Assembly (NCBI RefSeq): GCF_002886255.1
Contig: NZ_KZ614149.1
Span: 2,976,001-3,040,000, forward strand
From: Alteribacillus bidgolensis
GTDB taxonomy: Bacteria > Bacillota > Bacilli > Bacillales > Marinococcaceae
Direction of reading: 5' to 3'
DNA length: 64,000 bases
Part shown: positions 24,993 through 34,035 of the stretch, piece by piece
How positions within the stretch are numbered: position 1 is the first letter of the stretch
Layout of the letters: each line of letters opens with the position of its first letter
Translations under genes and position numbers: made by a program
The notes under the pieces: generated by a model
The model's database searches: none
Seen by the model: only the letters and a program-made list of their open reading frames with translations
Told to the model about the DNA's origin: nothing

Positions 24993-27761
24993 TTATTGGG
25001 AAGAAGTAATGTCTTCAGCGTCTACTACAAATGTTTCGCCGCCGTATTCATCTGTAATTGTAATGATTGCTGCTTCATCATTTGCAGAGAAGTCTACGCT
25101 AGCAATCATGTCTTCATTATTAATTTCCTCTACATTAGAAGAAGCTAATTGAGTTGGATCTACTACGGACCACTCACCATTTGTATCTTCCGTTACTTCT
25201 ACTGGTTGTTCCTCATCAGCTAGCGTCAAATCAGTGATTTGCGGAGTGCTGTTTTCCACTTCCACTTCTACGGAAGCAAGTGCTGTAGTAAAGTCGCCCT
25301 CTTCTTGCTCAAGCGTAATAGTAGCTGTTCCTTCACTTTCGCCACTTACTGTAAAGTCTAATGTTTCAGCATCTACTTCTGTCTCACTACCACCGTCAAT
25401 GGAAACAACTTCTTCATCGCTTGTGCTTAATTGGATATCTCCTTCAAGTGCTGCAAGTGCTTCTTCAACATCTCCGTCTTCTAAGTCAATTTCATCGAAA
25501 ATGGCACCAATCGTTACTTCAAAGTCTGTATCCTCGTCCTCATAAAGGTCAACAGATTCTGGGTCAGCGCTTAATGTGAAGTTATCAACTTCGTCTAATT
25601 GAAGTTCAACAAATTCTACATCAACTGTACCTAAAGCATTGCCGTTGTCATCTTCAAAGGATACGGAATATTCTCCAGGCTCATCAATGATATCACTATC
25701 ATCGTCACCTTCAAGGTCATCAAAATCTACAGAAACGTTTCCTGCATCTGCTGAAATAGTTGCTTTTTCTTCAAAATCATTTTCTCCAGTTACAGTAACG
25801 CTGATATCATCGTTCCCTTCCCAATTTTCACCATATTGGTCGAGAAGAGTTGCTTCTAGCTCTCCACTTACATTGCCTTCGCTGTCAATAGCAAATTTTT
25901 CTGTTGTTCCGTCTTCTTCAATGCTAGTAAGCTCTTGATCTGCTACTACTTCAAGATCAAGTTCAACTGGTTCTTCGATTCCTTCAAATTGAACGGTAAG
26001 AGTAACTTCTCCTTCTCCATTTATTTGAAGTCCGTCTTCATTATCGTAATAAGCTATAGAAGCATCGCTTGATGTTACGGATTCAACAGTTACACCGATT
26101 TCTTCACTTATCTCTTCGCCAAAGAAGTTAAGACCTGCTACTGCTTGAATCTCATTACCTTGATTTGCAGATGTTACATAATCATTTTCCCAACGATCTT
26201 CACCGTCGAATAGACCAACTTCTGTAACTTCTGTTACTTCACCAGCGTCGTTTACATCCACTGTTACGTCCTCAGAAGTAACTGTATTGCCGTCTTCATC
26301 CGTAATTTCTACTGCGTAACTGAAGCTCTCCTCTAATTCAGAAGCATCAATAATTCCTTGTTCTCTTGCATCTTCATCAAAAACATCATCTTCAGAACTG
26401 TAGAGGAATTCTACTTCATAGCCAGCTTCTTCTAACGTATCAATAGATAGATTACGGAAGCCGTTTACAGTAAATTCTAACTGTTGATCTGCTTCACTTC
26501 TAATAGAAGTGGTTGTCGCTTCTACAGAATCAACTTCGATGCTTTCATAGTCGAAGTCATATTCGAACTCATTAACAACAAGCGTTCCTGCTGTGCCTTC
26601 AAGATCATCGTCAGCATGTTCTACTGTAATTGTTTCTCTATCTTCACTGATTTCAACACCTGTAACGTCAAGTGCTGTTTCTTCGTCATCGCCGTTTACT
26701 ACAGCAACGTCGAGAAGCTCTTCTACAGCAGCTTCGTCCAAGTCTTCATCAAGCTCGCCATCGACATCAATTTCAAAGCTTGTAGTAGATACTGCAGAAA
26801 TATCTTCAACCACTACTGCAGGTTCTGCTGCTACACCAGTGAATGTTTGGCCAGTTGTTTCTCCTTGATAAGAAAGAGTGTATTCTTCATCTTCTGTTTG
26901 CTCTTCCGTTGTAAGACGAACAACGCTTCCTTCTGCATCTTGATTTTCTTCAGAGTCAGATGGAGAAATAACTTCTGCGTCTAGTACAGCAAGCTCTGGG
27001 TCAAACGTGAAGTCTTCAGCAACAGCTGCTTCTACGTCGCCGTCAAAGCCTACTTCAACAGTAGTGTTATCAACTGCAGTTACACTAGAAACACTTGTAT
27101 CTACCTCTTTATCTACTTGCATGGCACGGTCAAGGAAAGCGGCGAATTGCGCACGTGTTACTGTTTCTTTTGGACGGAAGTTACCATCAGCAGTGTTGGT
27201 AATGTCATATTGTGCAAGAATTTCGATATTGCTGCGGTGGCTTTCGTGGGCTTTATCAATGTCACCTACATCTGCATCCACGTCATCACGAGCTTCGAGG
27301 TCAAACGCACGTACTAGAATAGTAGCCATTTGCTCACGGGAAAGATCCATTCCTGCTGCAAATTGTGTGTTATTTTCACGGCCTTTAATCAAATCAGCTT
27401 CTTTTACTGCTGCTGCATAAGGAGTGAAGTAACTTTCTGGGTTTAAATCTTCAAATGGCGGCTCTGCATTTTCATCTACATCCAGGTCAAAAGCCGCAAC
27501 AAGCATAGCAGCTACTTGTCCACGATTAATTTCCTCACCTGGACGATATGTACCATCTTTATACCCACTGATAACTCCTTGATCAGCAAGACGTTGAATG
27601 GAACCAGACGCCCAGTAATCATTATCCACATCCGGGAATGCTTCAGCAGCATCTGCTGTTTGTACGTTTACTGGATTAACTGCTCCGAATGTCGTTGCTA
27701 CCATAGCTGCAGATACGGAACCAGCTAAAAACTTACGATATGACTTAGGTTGATAAGACAC
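24993..27761 (-). CDS. S-layer protein with three N-terminal SLH domains
   Basis: About 922 residues. A Sec signal peptide (KFLAGSVSAAMVATTFGAV..ADAAEA) is followed by three SLH domains within residues 40-215 (FPDVDNDYWASGSI, FEDLNPESYFTPYA, GDIDKAHESHRSNI modules; NRGQVAAML, SREQMATIL, TRAQFAAFL helices), then about 700 residues of Ig-like beta modules. The chain is extremely rich in Asp and Glu and poor in Lys, typical of surface proteins of salt-adapted bacilli. SLH domains bind pyruvylated secondary wall polymer; the rest assembles the lattice. Start GTG 27761 has AGGAGG 8 nt upstream (TTG 27764 is adjacent). Confidence 0.9.
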   Translation of the reverse strand: MSYQPKSYRKFLAGSVSAAMVATTFGAVNPVNVQTADAAEAFPDVDNDYWASGSIQRLADQGVISGYKDGTYRPGEEINRGQVAAMLVAAFDLDVDENAEPPFEDLNPESYFTPYAAAVKEADLIKGRENNTQFAAGMDLSREQMATILVRAFDLEARDDVDADVGDIDKAHESHRSNIEILAQYDITNTADGNFRPKETVTRAQFAAFLDRAMQVDKEVDTSVSSVTAVDNTTVEVGFDGDVEAAVAEDFTFDPELAVLDAEVISPSDSEENQDAEGSVVRLTTEEQTEDEEYTLSYQGETTGQTFTGVAAEPAVVVEDISAVSTTSFEIDVDGELDEDLDEAAVEELLDVAVVNGDDEETALDVTGVEISEDRETITVEHADDDLEGTAGTLVVNEFEYDFDYESIEVDSVEATTTSIRSEADQQLEFTVNGFRNLSIDTLEEAGYEVEFLYSSEDDVFDEDAREQGIIDASELEESFSYAVEITDEDGNTVTSEDVTVDVNDAGEVTEVTEVGLFDGEDRWENDYVTSANQGNEIQAVAGLNFFGEEISEEIGVTVESVTSSDASIAYYDNEDGLQINGEGEVTLTVQFEGIEEPVELDLEVVADQELTSIEEDGTTEKFAIDSEGNVSGELEATLLDQYGENWEGNDDISVTVTGENDFEEKATISADAGNVSVDFDDLEGDDDSDIIDEPGEYSVSFEDDNGNALGTVDVEFVELQLDEVDNFTLSADPESVDLYEDEDTDFEVTIGAIFDEIDLEDGDVEEALAALEGDIQLSTSDEEVVSIDGGSETEVDAETLDFTVSGESEGTATITLEQEEGDFTTALASVEVEVENSTPQITDLTLADEEQPVEVTEDTNGEWSVVDPTQLASSNVEEINNEDMIASVDFSANDEAAIITITDEYGGETFVVDAEDITSSQ

Positions 27762-28289
27762 CAATAATTCCTCCTCTAATAATATTCTATGACTTCTTTT
27801 CCTGCGGTCATCGAGATGTAAACCTAAAAATTAATAAATAAGTTTTCATCCCTCGGTAGGACCATTCTTCCTATTATTGTTTATTTTACTAAATAGTAGG
27901 AAGATGATAGGAATTCATTCCTTAAATTCCTTTTTCTAGAATAAGGTAATATTAAAGAACTGAAAATCACCCTTCAGTCCCAATGATTTATTTCCCCTCT
28001 CTAAAATTCCCCTTCAGTTGTAGGTTTTTGTTCTCTATTTTCTTCCATAATAATATCGTAATACCATGTAAAAGAAGTATTATCCATTTTTTTCAATTTG
28101 CCAAAAACATCTACTAATGTCTATTTTTCTTTAAAAAGATAAATAATCCTCGATAATATTCATGTTTTTATGCGACAAATTTCCATAGATCTTTTTACTT
28201 ATATATTTTTATGGGATATATTTCTATAAAAATATGATTCTACTCCTAATGGAAAGTCCTGTATTGGAAGTTTAGGAAAGAACCTTCTA
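27762..28289. other. Long AT-rich region upstream of the S-layer gene
   Basis: About 530 bp without a credible gene. S-layer genes usually have strong promoters with long untranslated leaders, and this stretch is a plausible leader, but I could not single out a promoter. Confidence 0.4.
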
Positions 28290-28331
28290 AAAAAATAGAG
28301 CGCAGAACCCATACTTCTTTGGTTCCTGCGC
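28290..28331 (-). terminator. Terminator of the gene at 28363
   Basis: GCGCAGAACC (28300-28309) pairs with GGTTCCTGCGC (28321-28331, one bulge), then a T7 tract on the minus strand. Confidence 0.8.
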
Positions 28332-28362
28332 CATTAAATCCTTATTTACCGGTTCTATGTAC

Positions 28363-29223
28363 TTATAAATTCTGTAACAAATAATCCTGCACGGACACGT
28401 CTAATTTCTCATCACTTGCCAGGGCGTCCTGCAACGCTTGCTGTAAATGATTATTTGTTTGGAGGTCACGAATAGAAACAGTTTGTCCTGCTTGTGTTTC
28501 CACTGCTTTCACGTTATTTGTCTCTTCCGCTTCTTCCTCTTCCATTCTAGCTATTAATTCTTTGTTTACTTCATTCGCTTTCTCTATTTGTTCGGAAGAG
28601 CCATGTTCTTCTATGGCTGCTAATGTTTTCTCTAGAGATTCTGGATTCTCCTCAAAGTAAGGATTATCGTACCAGGCATTGTTTGAGAACTTCCCTTGAG
28701 AAGAAACTAACGGATCGTTATATTTAGAATCAAACCAGCTTTGCGACGCCGGTTCTATGTCATATTTCTCAGCTAGTTTACTGCCGTTTGCGAATACGGG
28801 AATATGAGGCATTTCCCCGGGTGCTTTTTTAAGGCTATCGACAGCAGATTCTAACGCTGATTTCCATGTTTTGATGTCCTCTTGGTCGTTTTCCGCTTCC
28901 GCTTGTTTCAACGCTTGGGCTCTCGACTCTGCCAATTCAGCCCAGTATTCTTTATTTTTTACCGCTTCACCGTTTTCCATGTTGTACCAAGCAGGGTGCT
29001 GTTTGGCTTGATATTCGTTATACTCGCTCCAGTCCTCCGTTTTTACAGCGTCTTGAATCAACTGATTTCTCGAGCTATTAACATCATGTAACGGATTCAC
29101 CGCACGTGCTTCGCTCGCCATCGCTTCCTTCCAAGCATCTGCTTTTCCAGATGCCGTATTATCTTTTATCATTACTTTCGTTCCATGAGTGTTTGCATGA
29201 TGTAAAGCTGCCCCGACTATCAT
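28363..29223 (-). CDS. Unrecognised 286-residue hydrophilic protein
   Basis: Starts MIVGAALHHANTHGTKVMIK. It is hydrophilic, helical-looking, rich in Asn, Trp and Glu, with a Glu-rich segment near residue 230 (RMEEEEAEETNNVKAVE). No signal peptide or membrane helix. Repeated W-rich patches (DWSEYNEYQ, HPAWYNMENGE, YWAELAESRAQ, QSWFDSKYND, NAWYDNPYFEE) recur about every 30-50 residues. AGGAGG lies 8 nt before ATG 29223, with a sigma-A-like promoter upstream and its own terminator, so it is a real single-gene unit. No family recognised. Confidence 0.7.
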   Translation of the reverse strand: MIVGAALHHANTHGTKVMIKDNTASGKADAWKEAMASEARAVNPLHDVNSSRNQLIQDAVKTEDWSEYNEYQAKQHPAWYNMENGEAVKNKEYWAELAESRAQALKQAEAENDQEDIKTWKSALESAVDSLKKAPGEMPHIPVFANGSKLAEKYDIEPASQSWFDSKYNDPLVSSQGKFSNNAWYDNPYFEENPESLEKTLAAIEEHGSSEQIEKANEVNKELIARMEEEEAEETNNVKAVETQAGQTVSIRDLQTNNHLQQALQDALASDEKLDVSVQDYLLQNL

Positions 29224-29282
29224 GACTTTATCCTCCTCGCCGCCCTTTTACCATAATTACACATTTTCCACCAAATTTATCT

Positions 29283-29312
29283 ATAATATAGTATAATATA
29301 CCGACATGTCAA
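29283..29312 (-). promoter_or_regulatory. Sigma-A-like promoter of the gene at 29223
   Basis: Minus strand: perfect -35 TTGACA (29307-29312) and -10 TATTAT (29283-29288) with an 18-bp spacer; TATATT with 16 bp is an alternative. Confidence 0.65.
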
Positions 29313-29479
29313 AAGATAGATATATTAGGTAAAAAGTAATGAAAAATCTAAGAGTGCTGCTAAATCAAATGGCCTCTCAGAACTCTTCTATTATTATCGG
29401 CACTATCATTCTTCTCTTTATAAATAATAAATGATTAGTCCGTTCCCAATTCGTAAGGTAAATGGATTTTTATGTTAAA

Positions 29480-29562
29480 ATAAATGTATGAAGAAAACAC
29501 CCGTTACTTGAATGCCGAGTCAACAGGCGCTTATCCAAAACAAGGAAAGCGTCTTTTTTTTC
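29480..29562 (+). ncRNA. Possible small RNA ending in an intrinsic terminator
   Basis: A TAAAAT -10-like box near 29476 is followed by about 80 nt with no open frame, then a stem formed by GGCGCTTATCC (from 29529) and GGAAAGCGTC, with T8. It is 130 bp before the next gene and may instead be a leader with attenuator. The -35 is weak. Identity unknown. Confidence 0.3.
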
Positions 29563-29691
29563 ATGGAATGAAGTATTGAGTTACCTTTTTCATTTTGAAA
29601 TAATTGTGAGGAGAAATTTATTTGTCATATAGTACAGGGTTATTTAGAGAGGAACTCTGATAAATTTGTTTAATGTTAAGGGGGAAGAGAC

Positions 29692-30105
29692 ATGCGTAAA
29701 CCCGCTGTATTTATTATTGTCTTAATTTATGCACTCTTCATGTTAATGTCTGTTGTTATTTCTGCATATGAACAGGCAAATGACTTTTACAATGTCAGTA
29801 ATATTTTGTTCTATTGGTTTTTGATGACATTTATGTACTTCATCTTAGGGGTAATTATTGAGGGGAAGAGGATAAAGAAATTATTCGTTAATCGTTCTTT
29901 TAAAATAAGCTGGGTGCCATTTGTGTGGAGTCTAGTATTAACAATAGTAGTATTCATTCCGAAAGTGTACTGGTTTTTGTGGTTTGGGAGGAGTTTTCCT
30001 GTATTCATACATTTCTTGAGTTATTCAGAGGTTCATGCGGTACTAGCTGTTTTATCCGGCATATTAATTGTTCGCTCTATAGACGAAAAGCTGAATCATA
30101 ATTAA
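29692..30105 (+). CDS. Four-helix membrane protein, unknown function
   Basis: A 137-residue protein with four predicted membrane spans (about 4-24, 37-57, 75-95, 108-130), short loops and a basic cytoplasmic loop (EGKRIKKLFVNRSFK). AAGGGGGAAGAG precedes the ATG. The next gene, also a small membrane protein, starts 20 nt later, so the two probably form a unit. No motif recognised. Confidence 0.65.
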   Translation: MRKPAVFIIVLIYALFMLMSVVISAYEQANDFYNVSNILFYWFLMTFMYFILGVIIEGKRIKKLFVNRSFKISWVPFVWSLVLTIVVFIPKVYWFLWFGRSFPVFIHFLSYSEVHAVLAVLSGILIVRSIDEKLNHN

Positions 30106-30124
30106 GTGAAGAATAGAAATCGGG

Positions 30125-30349
30125 GTGATTACTATAATAAATGTTTTAAATTTTATCATTATGATTGTATTCTTAGGTTTACTTTTATTTGGACTGCTAC
30201 AATCGAGGAAAACTACTTCAACAGGAATGAGCGCAGGAGAGTTTTCACTATTACTTTCTTTAATTCCTAAAACAATCCAAGTGCTTGCCTTTGCGGTGTT
30301 AGTTGTTGGTTTGTACAAAATGTGGGGAAGAAAGAAGGAACCAGCATAA
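30125..30349 (+). CDS. Small two-span membrane protein, unknown function
   Basis: 74 residues with two hydrophobic helices (about 3-24 and 46-66) and a basic C-terminus (YKMWGRKKEPA). The start is uncertain: GTG 30125 has only a weak AATCGGG site, and an in-frame ATG lies at 30161. It follows the preceding membrane protein by 20 nt. Confidence 0.55.
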   Translation: MITIINVLNFIIMIVFLGLLLFGLLQSRKTTSTGMSAGEFSLLLSLIPKTIQVLAFAVLVVGLYKMWGRKKEPA

Positions 30350-30512
30350 AAATTTAATTAAAGGGCAAATTTCTTGAGGGGAACAATTATGTTCCGGCCA
30401 ACACCAATACCTGCACTAAAATAGCATAGCAAGCCAAGTTACTGTACTATGAGAAGGTCTGTCATTATCATCACCTAATAATCATCCAATCCCTTCACGT
30501 TTATTATCGTGC

Positions 30513-30557
30513 AAAAAACCTATTGGGTAGTATTTACATTTTCCCAATAGGTTTTTT
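30513..30557. terminator. Bidirectional terminator
   Basis: Perfect 15-bp arms AAAAAACCTATTGGG and CCCAATAGGTTTTTT. It can close the membrane-protein pair on the plus strand and the sucrose operon on the minus strand. The surrounding 30350-30742 holds no other gene. Confidence 0.85.
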
Positions 30558-30742
30558 GTTACATAACCACAAATTGAGCTCTAATAATCTCCGCAGAAGA
30601 TTTTAGCGGGGTAAGTCCATTAGTATTTGTCAACATCCTGTAAAAGGATAGTTCTTATCTGACGATTTTTCCGCTGGTTCTTTTTCCATTATCTCTTGAA
30701 TTTACTGATAAATAAAGCCGGGCCTTTCGCTTCAAAATCTAC

Positions 30743-32194
30743 TTAGAATATTCTAGTCAAATCCCACTTCTTGATCGTAAAACAGCTCTTTTCAGAGGCT
30801 CCAAACTGAATGCTCTCATTGTCGGGAGAAGGATAAAAACGCGAAGTAAAAACGTGTTCCCCATCATTTATGAAAACTTCAATAGAAGAAGTATCAACAA
30901 AGATATGCAGGTTGTTTAAATCATCGAGCCGGCAGTGACGTTTTTCCACGACACCATCTACATAACTTTGCCGTTCAAGAGTGAAAATCTTTTGTTCGCT
31001 CGAATATACCATTCTAGCAGCTTCTCCAACGCTAATATCAAACCATCCTTTTGAGACAATAATATCTTCTGCCAATAGTTCAACAGCCTTCCCACGTACA
31101 CCTTCGAACTGCTGATTCTTCTGCTGCAATTCAACACGGTGTTCAACCGCTTCGTTGACTCGCAAACCCTCTAACTCCCGGACCGGGACTTGATACAATT
31201 TGCCGCCAATACATTTTAATTCACGAGGAATGGTCATGTTATGGAGCCATTGATGCTTAATGGTTGGATGATCTTGTTCATTTTGATCCGGTACACTCAT
31301 CCAGGCAAACAGTATTCTTCGTCCTTTTTTATCCTTCGTCGTTTGGGGAGCATAAAAATCAAAACCATGATCTAACTCATGAAAGGCTCCGTGTTCGAAC
31401 GTGCCTGAACTTGGGTCAAAGGTTCCGGTTACGTAACCCGCTTGGTAAACATTTTGATATTTCATTCCTTCTGGCTCCAGCCCTTGAGGAGAAAAAACTA
31501 ATATATCTTTCCCATCCAGGTAAAAAAGGTCCGGACATTCAAACATATAACCGAACTCTTTTAAAATGCCTTCTCCGCCGCCAGTTAAAATACCAGCGTG
31601 CGTCCAATCTACTAAATTTTCCGATTGAAAAAGGACAACCGCACCTTTTAACCCCTTCGTTTGCGCACCAATGACCATGAAATACTGTCCATCCTGTTCC
31701 CAAACCTTTGGGTCGCGAAAATGAGCAGTATACCCTTCTAGCCGTTCGATCACGGGTCCTTTTTTCTCAAAATGAATACCGTCCTCAGAAATGGCAAGAC
31801 ATTGATAGGATTCTCTATTGCCATTGTCATCCTTTACGTTCCCCGTATAAAAAACATATAATTTTCCGTCATGTTCGATTGCGCTTCCAGAATAACAGCC
31901 GTTTTTCTCGTACCATTCGGACGGGGTAAGAGCAATCTCTTCATGCTTCCAATGAACGAAATCCTGCGAAGAATAGTGCCCCCAAAATTTTGCTCCATGT
32001 CCTGTTTTAAAGGGCATCCATTGATAAAATAAATGATACGTTCCCTTCCATTGGATAAAACCATTCGGATCATTCAGCAGCCCGACTGGCGGCATGATAT
32101 GATAATGCAGCCGATAAGGATCTTGTTCGACAATCGATTTGTGCTTGGCTGTATTTTGATCAGCTTCCAAGCGTAGTTGTTTATCTTTAGACAT
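30743..32194 (-). CDS. sacA: Sucrose-6-phosphate hydrolase (GH32)
   Basis: A 483-residue cytosolic glycosidase. The GH32 motifs are in order: LNDPNG (nucleophile Asp), FRDPKV (transition-state Asp) and ECPDLF (acid/base Glu), on a five-bladed propeller, with a C-terminal beta-sandwich containing SSIEVFINDGE. It hydrolyses sucrose-6-phosphate, made by the adjacent PTS permease, into glucose-6-phosphate and fructose. AAAGGAGGGGG precedes the ATG, 73 nt after the permease stop. It shares the RAT-controlled leader of the operon. Confidence 0.95.
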   Translation of the reverse strand: MSKDKQLRLEADQNTAKHKSIVEQDPYRLHYHIMPPVGLLNDPNGFIQWKGTYHLFYQWMPFKTGHGAKFWGHYSSQDFVHWKHEEIALTPSEWYEKNGCYSGSAIEHDGKLYVFYTGNVKDDNGNRESYQCLAISEDGIHFEKKGPVIERLEGYTAHFRDPKVWEQDGQYFMVIGAQTKGLKGAVVLFQSENLVDWTHAGILTGGGEGILKEFGYMFECPDLFYLDGKDILVFSPQGLEPEGMKYQNVYQAGYVTGTFDPSSGTFEHGAFHELDHGFDFYAPQTTKDKKGRRILFAWMSVPDQNEQDHPTIKHQWLHNMTIPRELKCIGGKLYQVPVRELEGLRVNEAVEHRVELQQKNQQFEGVRGKAVELLAEDIIVSKGWFDISVGEAARMVYSSEQKIFTLERQSYVDGVVEKRHCRLDDLNNLHIFVDTSSIEVFINDGEHVFTSRFYPSPDNESIQFGASEKSCFTIKKWDLTRIF

Positions 32195-32267
32195 TGATTT
32201 ATCCCCCTCCTTTTAAAAATCGTTATCTCCCTACTAGCTATCAATCTAGTAAGGAGAAAACCATGTG

Positions 32268-33638
32268 TTATTTTGTTTCTTCTTTCCAGCCGAGTAAAAG
32301 TGTTGCAATAAAAGCACCAGCCACTCCTATTACAAAAGCAATGCCATAGTTTAATGGATCCTGAGCAATCGCAAACATCGGAATACCGGTTAACCCAATC
32401 CCATTGGCCATGACTTGCGTAAACACAACATAAGATCCGCCAAGAGCACCGCCAATAGCCGCTCCAATAAAAGGACGGCGGTGTTTTAAATTAACACCAA
32501 AGATTGCCGGTTCTGTTATTCCAAGAAACGCAGAAACAGCTGCCGGAATAGCGATTTCTTTCGTCTTTTTATTTTTCGTTCTAAAAAATACAGCAAGTGT
32601 CGCGCCGCCTTGGGCCACGTTTGCAATCGCCCAGATCGGCAGCAAAAAGTTCCCGCCGGCTTTTGCCAACAATTCAGCTTCAATAGCATGGAAACTGTGG
32701 TGAACACCGGTTAGAACGATCGTTGAATATAGTCCTCCGAATATAAAACCGGCAATTGGCCCGGCTGTGCCGTACACCACATCTAAGACAGATGTAATTC
32801 CTTCACCAAGCGCACGTCCAGCCGGGCCGACGACCAACAGCGCCACGAAACCGGTTAATATAACCGTCAGGAATGGAGTTAAAAGCAAGTCAACGACATT
32901 TGGCACCACTTTGCGGAGCATTTTCTCCAGCTTTGACATAATATAAACGGTTAATAATACCGGAATAACCGTTCCCTGATAACCGAGCATCTCAACGCCA
33001 AACCCAAAAAAATCGAGAGTTGACGGTTCCGCATCAGCCAATCCCCACGGATTAAGCAGCTCGGGGTGAGTCATAATACCGCCAATAACTGCCCCTAAAT
33101 ACACATTCCCGCCAAACTCTTTAGCTGAACTGTAGCCAATTAATATAGGCAAAATAATAAAGGAAGCAGATGAAAACATGTCGAGCATTACGAAGAGACC
33201 GCTTTCAGGATCGACCCAGTTATACGTATTCATTAATCCAAGCAGCCCCATTAACATACCAGCAGCAACAATCGCCGGAATAATCGGTACAAAAATATTG
33301 GAAAGCGTCCTGGCAAAACGGGCGAATGGATTCATTTTTCGCTTGGCCGCATCACCATGCGTTTCCGTTTTCGCTTCTTCTTCTAAAGAAATTCCTGCAA
33401 GCGGAGCAAATTCGGCAAACACCTTGTTCACTGTTCCCGTACCGAAAATAATTTGATACTGGCCAGAACTCGAAAAAGCTCCTTTTACTCCATCTAATTC
33501 TTCAATCGCCTTTGTATCCACTTGACTTTCATCTTCCAACACTAAACGAAGGCGAGTAGCACAATGGGCAGCGCTTACCACATTGTTTTGACCGCCTAAA
33601 AACCGAACTAATTGTTCAGCAACCTTACGATGATTCAT
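32268..33638 (-). CDS. sacP: PTS sucrose permease EIIBC
   Basis: 456 residues. An N-terminal EIIB domain (VRFLGGQNNVVSAAHCATRLR, phosphorylated Cys26 or so) is linked to an EIIC membrane domain with about ten helices (from GILMG-type SNIFVPIIPAIVAAGMLMG). No EIIA domain, so it uses another IIA, as in Bacillus SacP. An AGGAGGAG site supports ATG 33638; an upstream in-frame start at 33710 would lie in the terminator/RAT leader. It imports and phosphorylates sucrose for SacA. Control is by antitermination (SacT-like protein encoded upstream) and CcpA. Confidence 0.94.
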   Translation of the reverse strand: MNHRKVAEQLVRFLGGQNNVVSAAHCATRLRLVLEDESQVDTKAIEELDGVKGAFSSSGQYQIIFGTGTVNKVFAEFAPLAGISLEEEAKTETHGDAAKRKMNPFARFARTLSNIFVPIIPAIVAAGMLMGLLGLMNTYNWVDPESGLFVMLDMFSSASFIILPILIGYSSAKEFGGNVYLGAVIGGIMTHPELLNPWGLADAEPSTLDFFGFGVEMLGYQGTVIPVLLTVYIMSKLEKMLRKVVPNVVDLLLTPFLTVILTGFVALLVVGPAGRALGEGITSVLDVVYGTAGPIAGFIFGGLYSTIVLTGVHHSFHAIEAELLAKAGGNFLLPIWAIANVAQGGATLAVFFRTKNKKTKEIAIPAAVSAFLGITEPAIFGVNLKHRRPFIGAAIGGALGGSYVVFTQVMANGIGLTGIPMFAIAQDPLNYGIAFVIGVAGAFIATLLLGWKEETK

Positions 33639-33669
33639 TTTAATCTCCTCCTGCCATTTTTTGGAACAG

Positions 33670-33752
33670 AAAAAAGACCTGAAATATACAAAGTCCGCAT
33701 AGGTAGTCAAAGAGAGACGATTACCTATACCGCCTTATATATTTCAGGTCTT
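33670..33752 (-). terminator. Leader terminator controlled by antitermination
   Basis: AAGACCTGAAATATA (minus strand, 33738-33752) pairs with the 3' arm at 33674-33688, followed by T6, just 32 nt before sacP. The loop is long (about 49 nt). The 5' arm overlaps the RAT element, as in sacPA and licS leaders. Confidence 0.88.
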
Positions 33753-33776
33753 GCCTGCGTTCCAGTCACAATCCCC
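33747..33776 (-). promoter_or_regulatory. RAT element (ribonucleic antiterminator) for the SacT-like protein
   Basis: The minus strand starts GGGGATTGTGACTGGAACGC and continues AGGCAAGACC. This fits the RAT consensus (GGATTGTTACTG...GCAGGCAAAACC). Bound antiterminator would keep the RAT hairpin and prevent the overlapping terminator. Confidence 0.9.
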
Positions 33777-33800
33777 AATATGGAATTTTTATTTAATATC

Positions 33801-33829
33801 ACTTTACATGTTGTAAGCGCTCCCGTCAA
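33801..33829 (-). promoter_or_regulatory. Promoter of sacPA with overlapping cre
   Basis: Minus strand -35 TTGACG (33824-33829), 17-bp spacer, -10 TAAAGT (33801-33806). TGTAAGCGCTCCCG at 33812-33825 (plus) matches cre at 12 of 14 positions and fills the spacer, so CcpA would block the promoter. Confidence 0.7.
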
Positions 33830-33844
33830 CTGCAAATTCATTGG

Positions 33845-34015
33845 AAAAACTTGGTTTGTCGCCAAGTCCTTAATGGTGAAAGCCTTCGTTTTTCTTATAC
33901 TTTAATCCTTTAAGGAAGTTATACTTACTTAAAGGATTAGAAAAACTCGGCTTACCGCCAAGTCCGTATGGCGGAAGTCGTAATTTTACTTATACTTTGT
34001 TCCTTAACAAAGGTA
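33845..34015 (-). repeat. Tandem imperfect repeats forming two terminators after sacT
   Basis: Two ~70-bp copies, 96 bp apart. On the minus strand each begins AAAGTATAAG and ends in a short stem with T tract: CTTGGC/GCCGAG-T5 and ACTTGG/CCAAGT-T4. They lie between the sacT stop and the sacPA promoter and should insulate sacPA. Confidence 0.65.
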
Positions 34016-34035
34016 AACTCCCTAAAGTAAAGAAA

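Noticed and set aside
25234..27728. Several plus-strand frames opposite the S-layer gene
   Set aside because: Ser/Thr-rich antisense shadows of an Asp/Glu-rich gene.
30389..30424. Tiny frame MFRPTPIPALK after GAGGGG
   Set aside because: Only 11 codons; probably chance, although the ribosome-like site is good.
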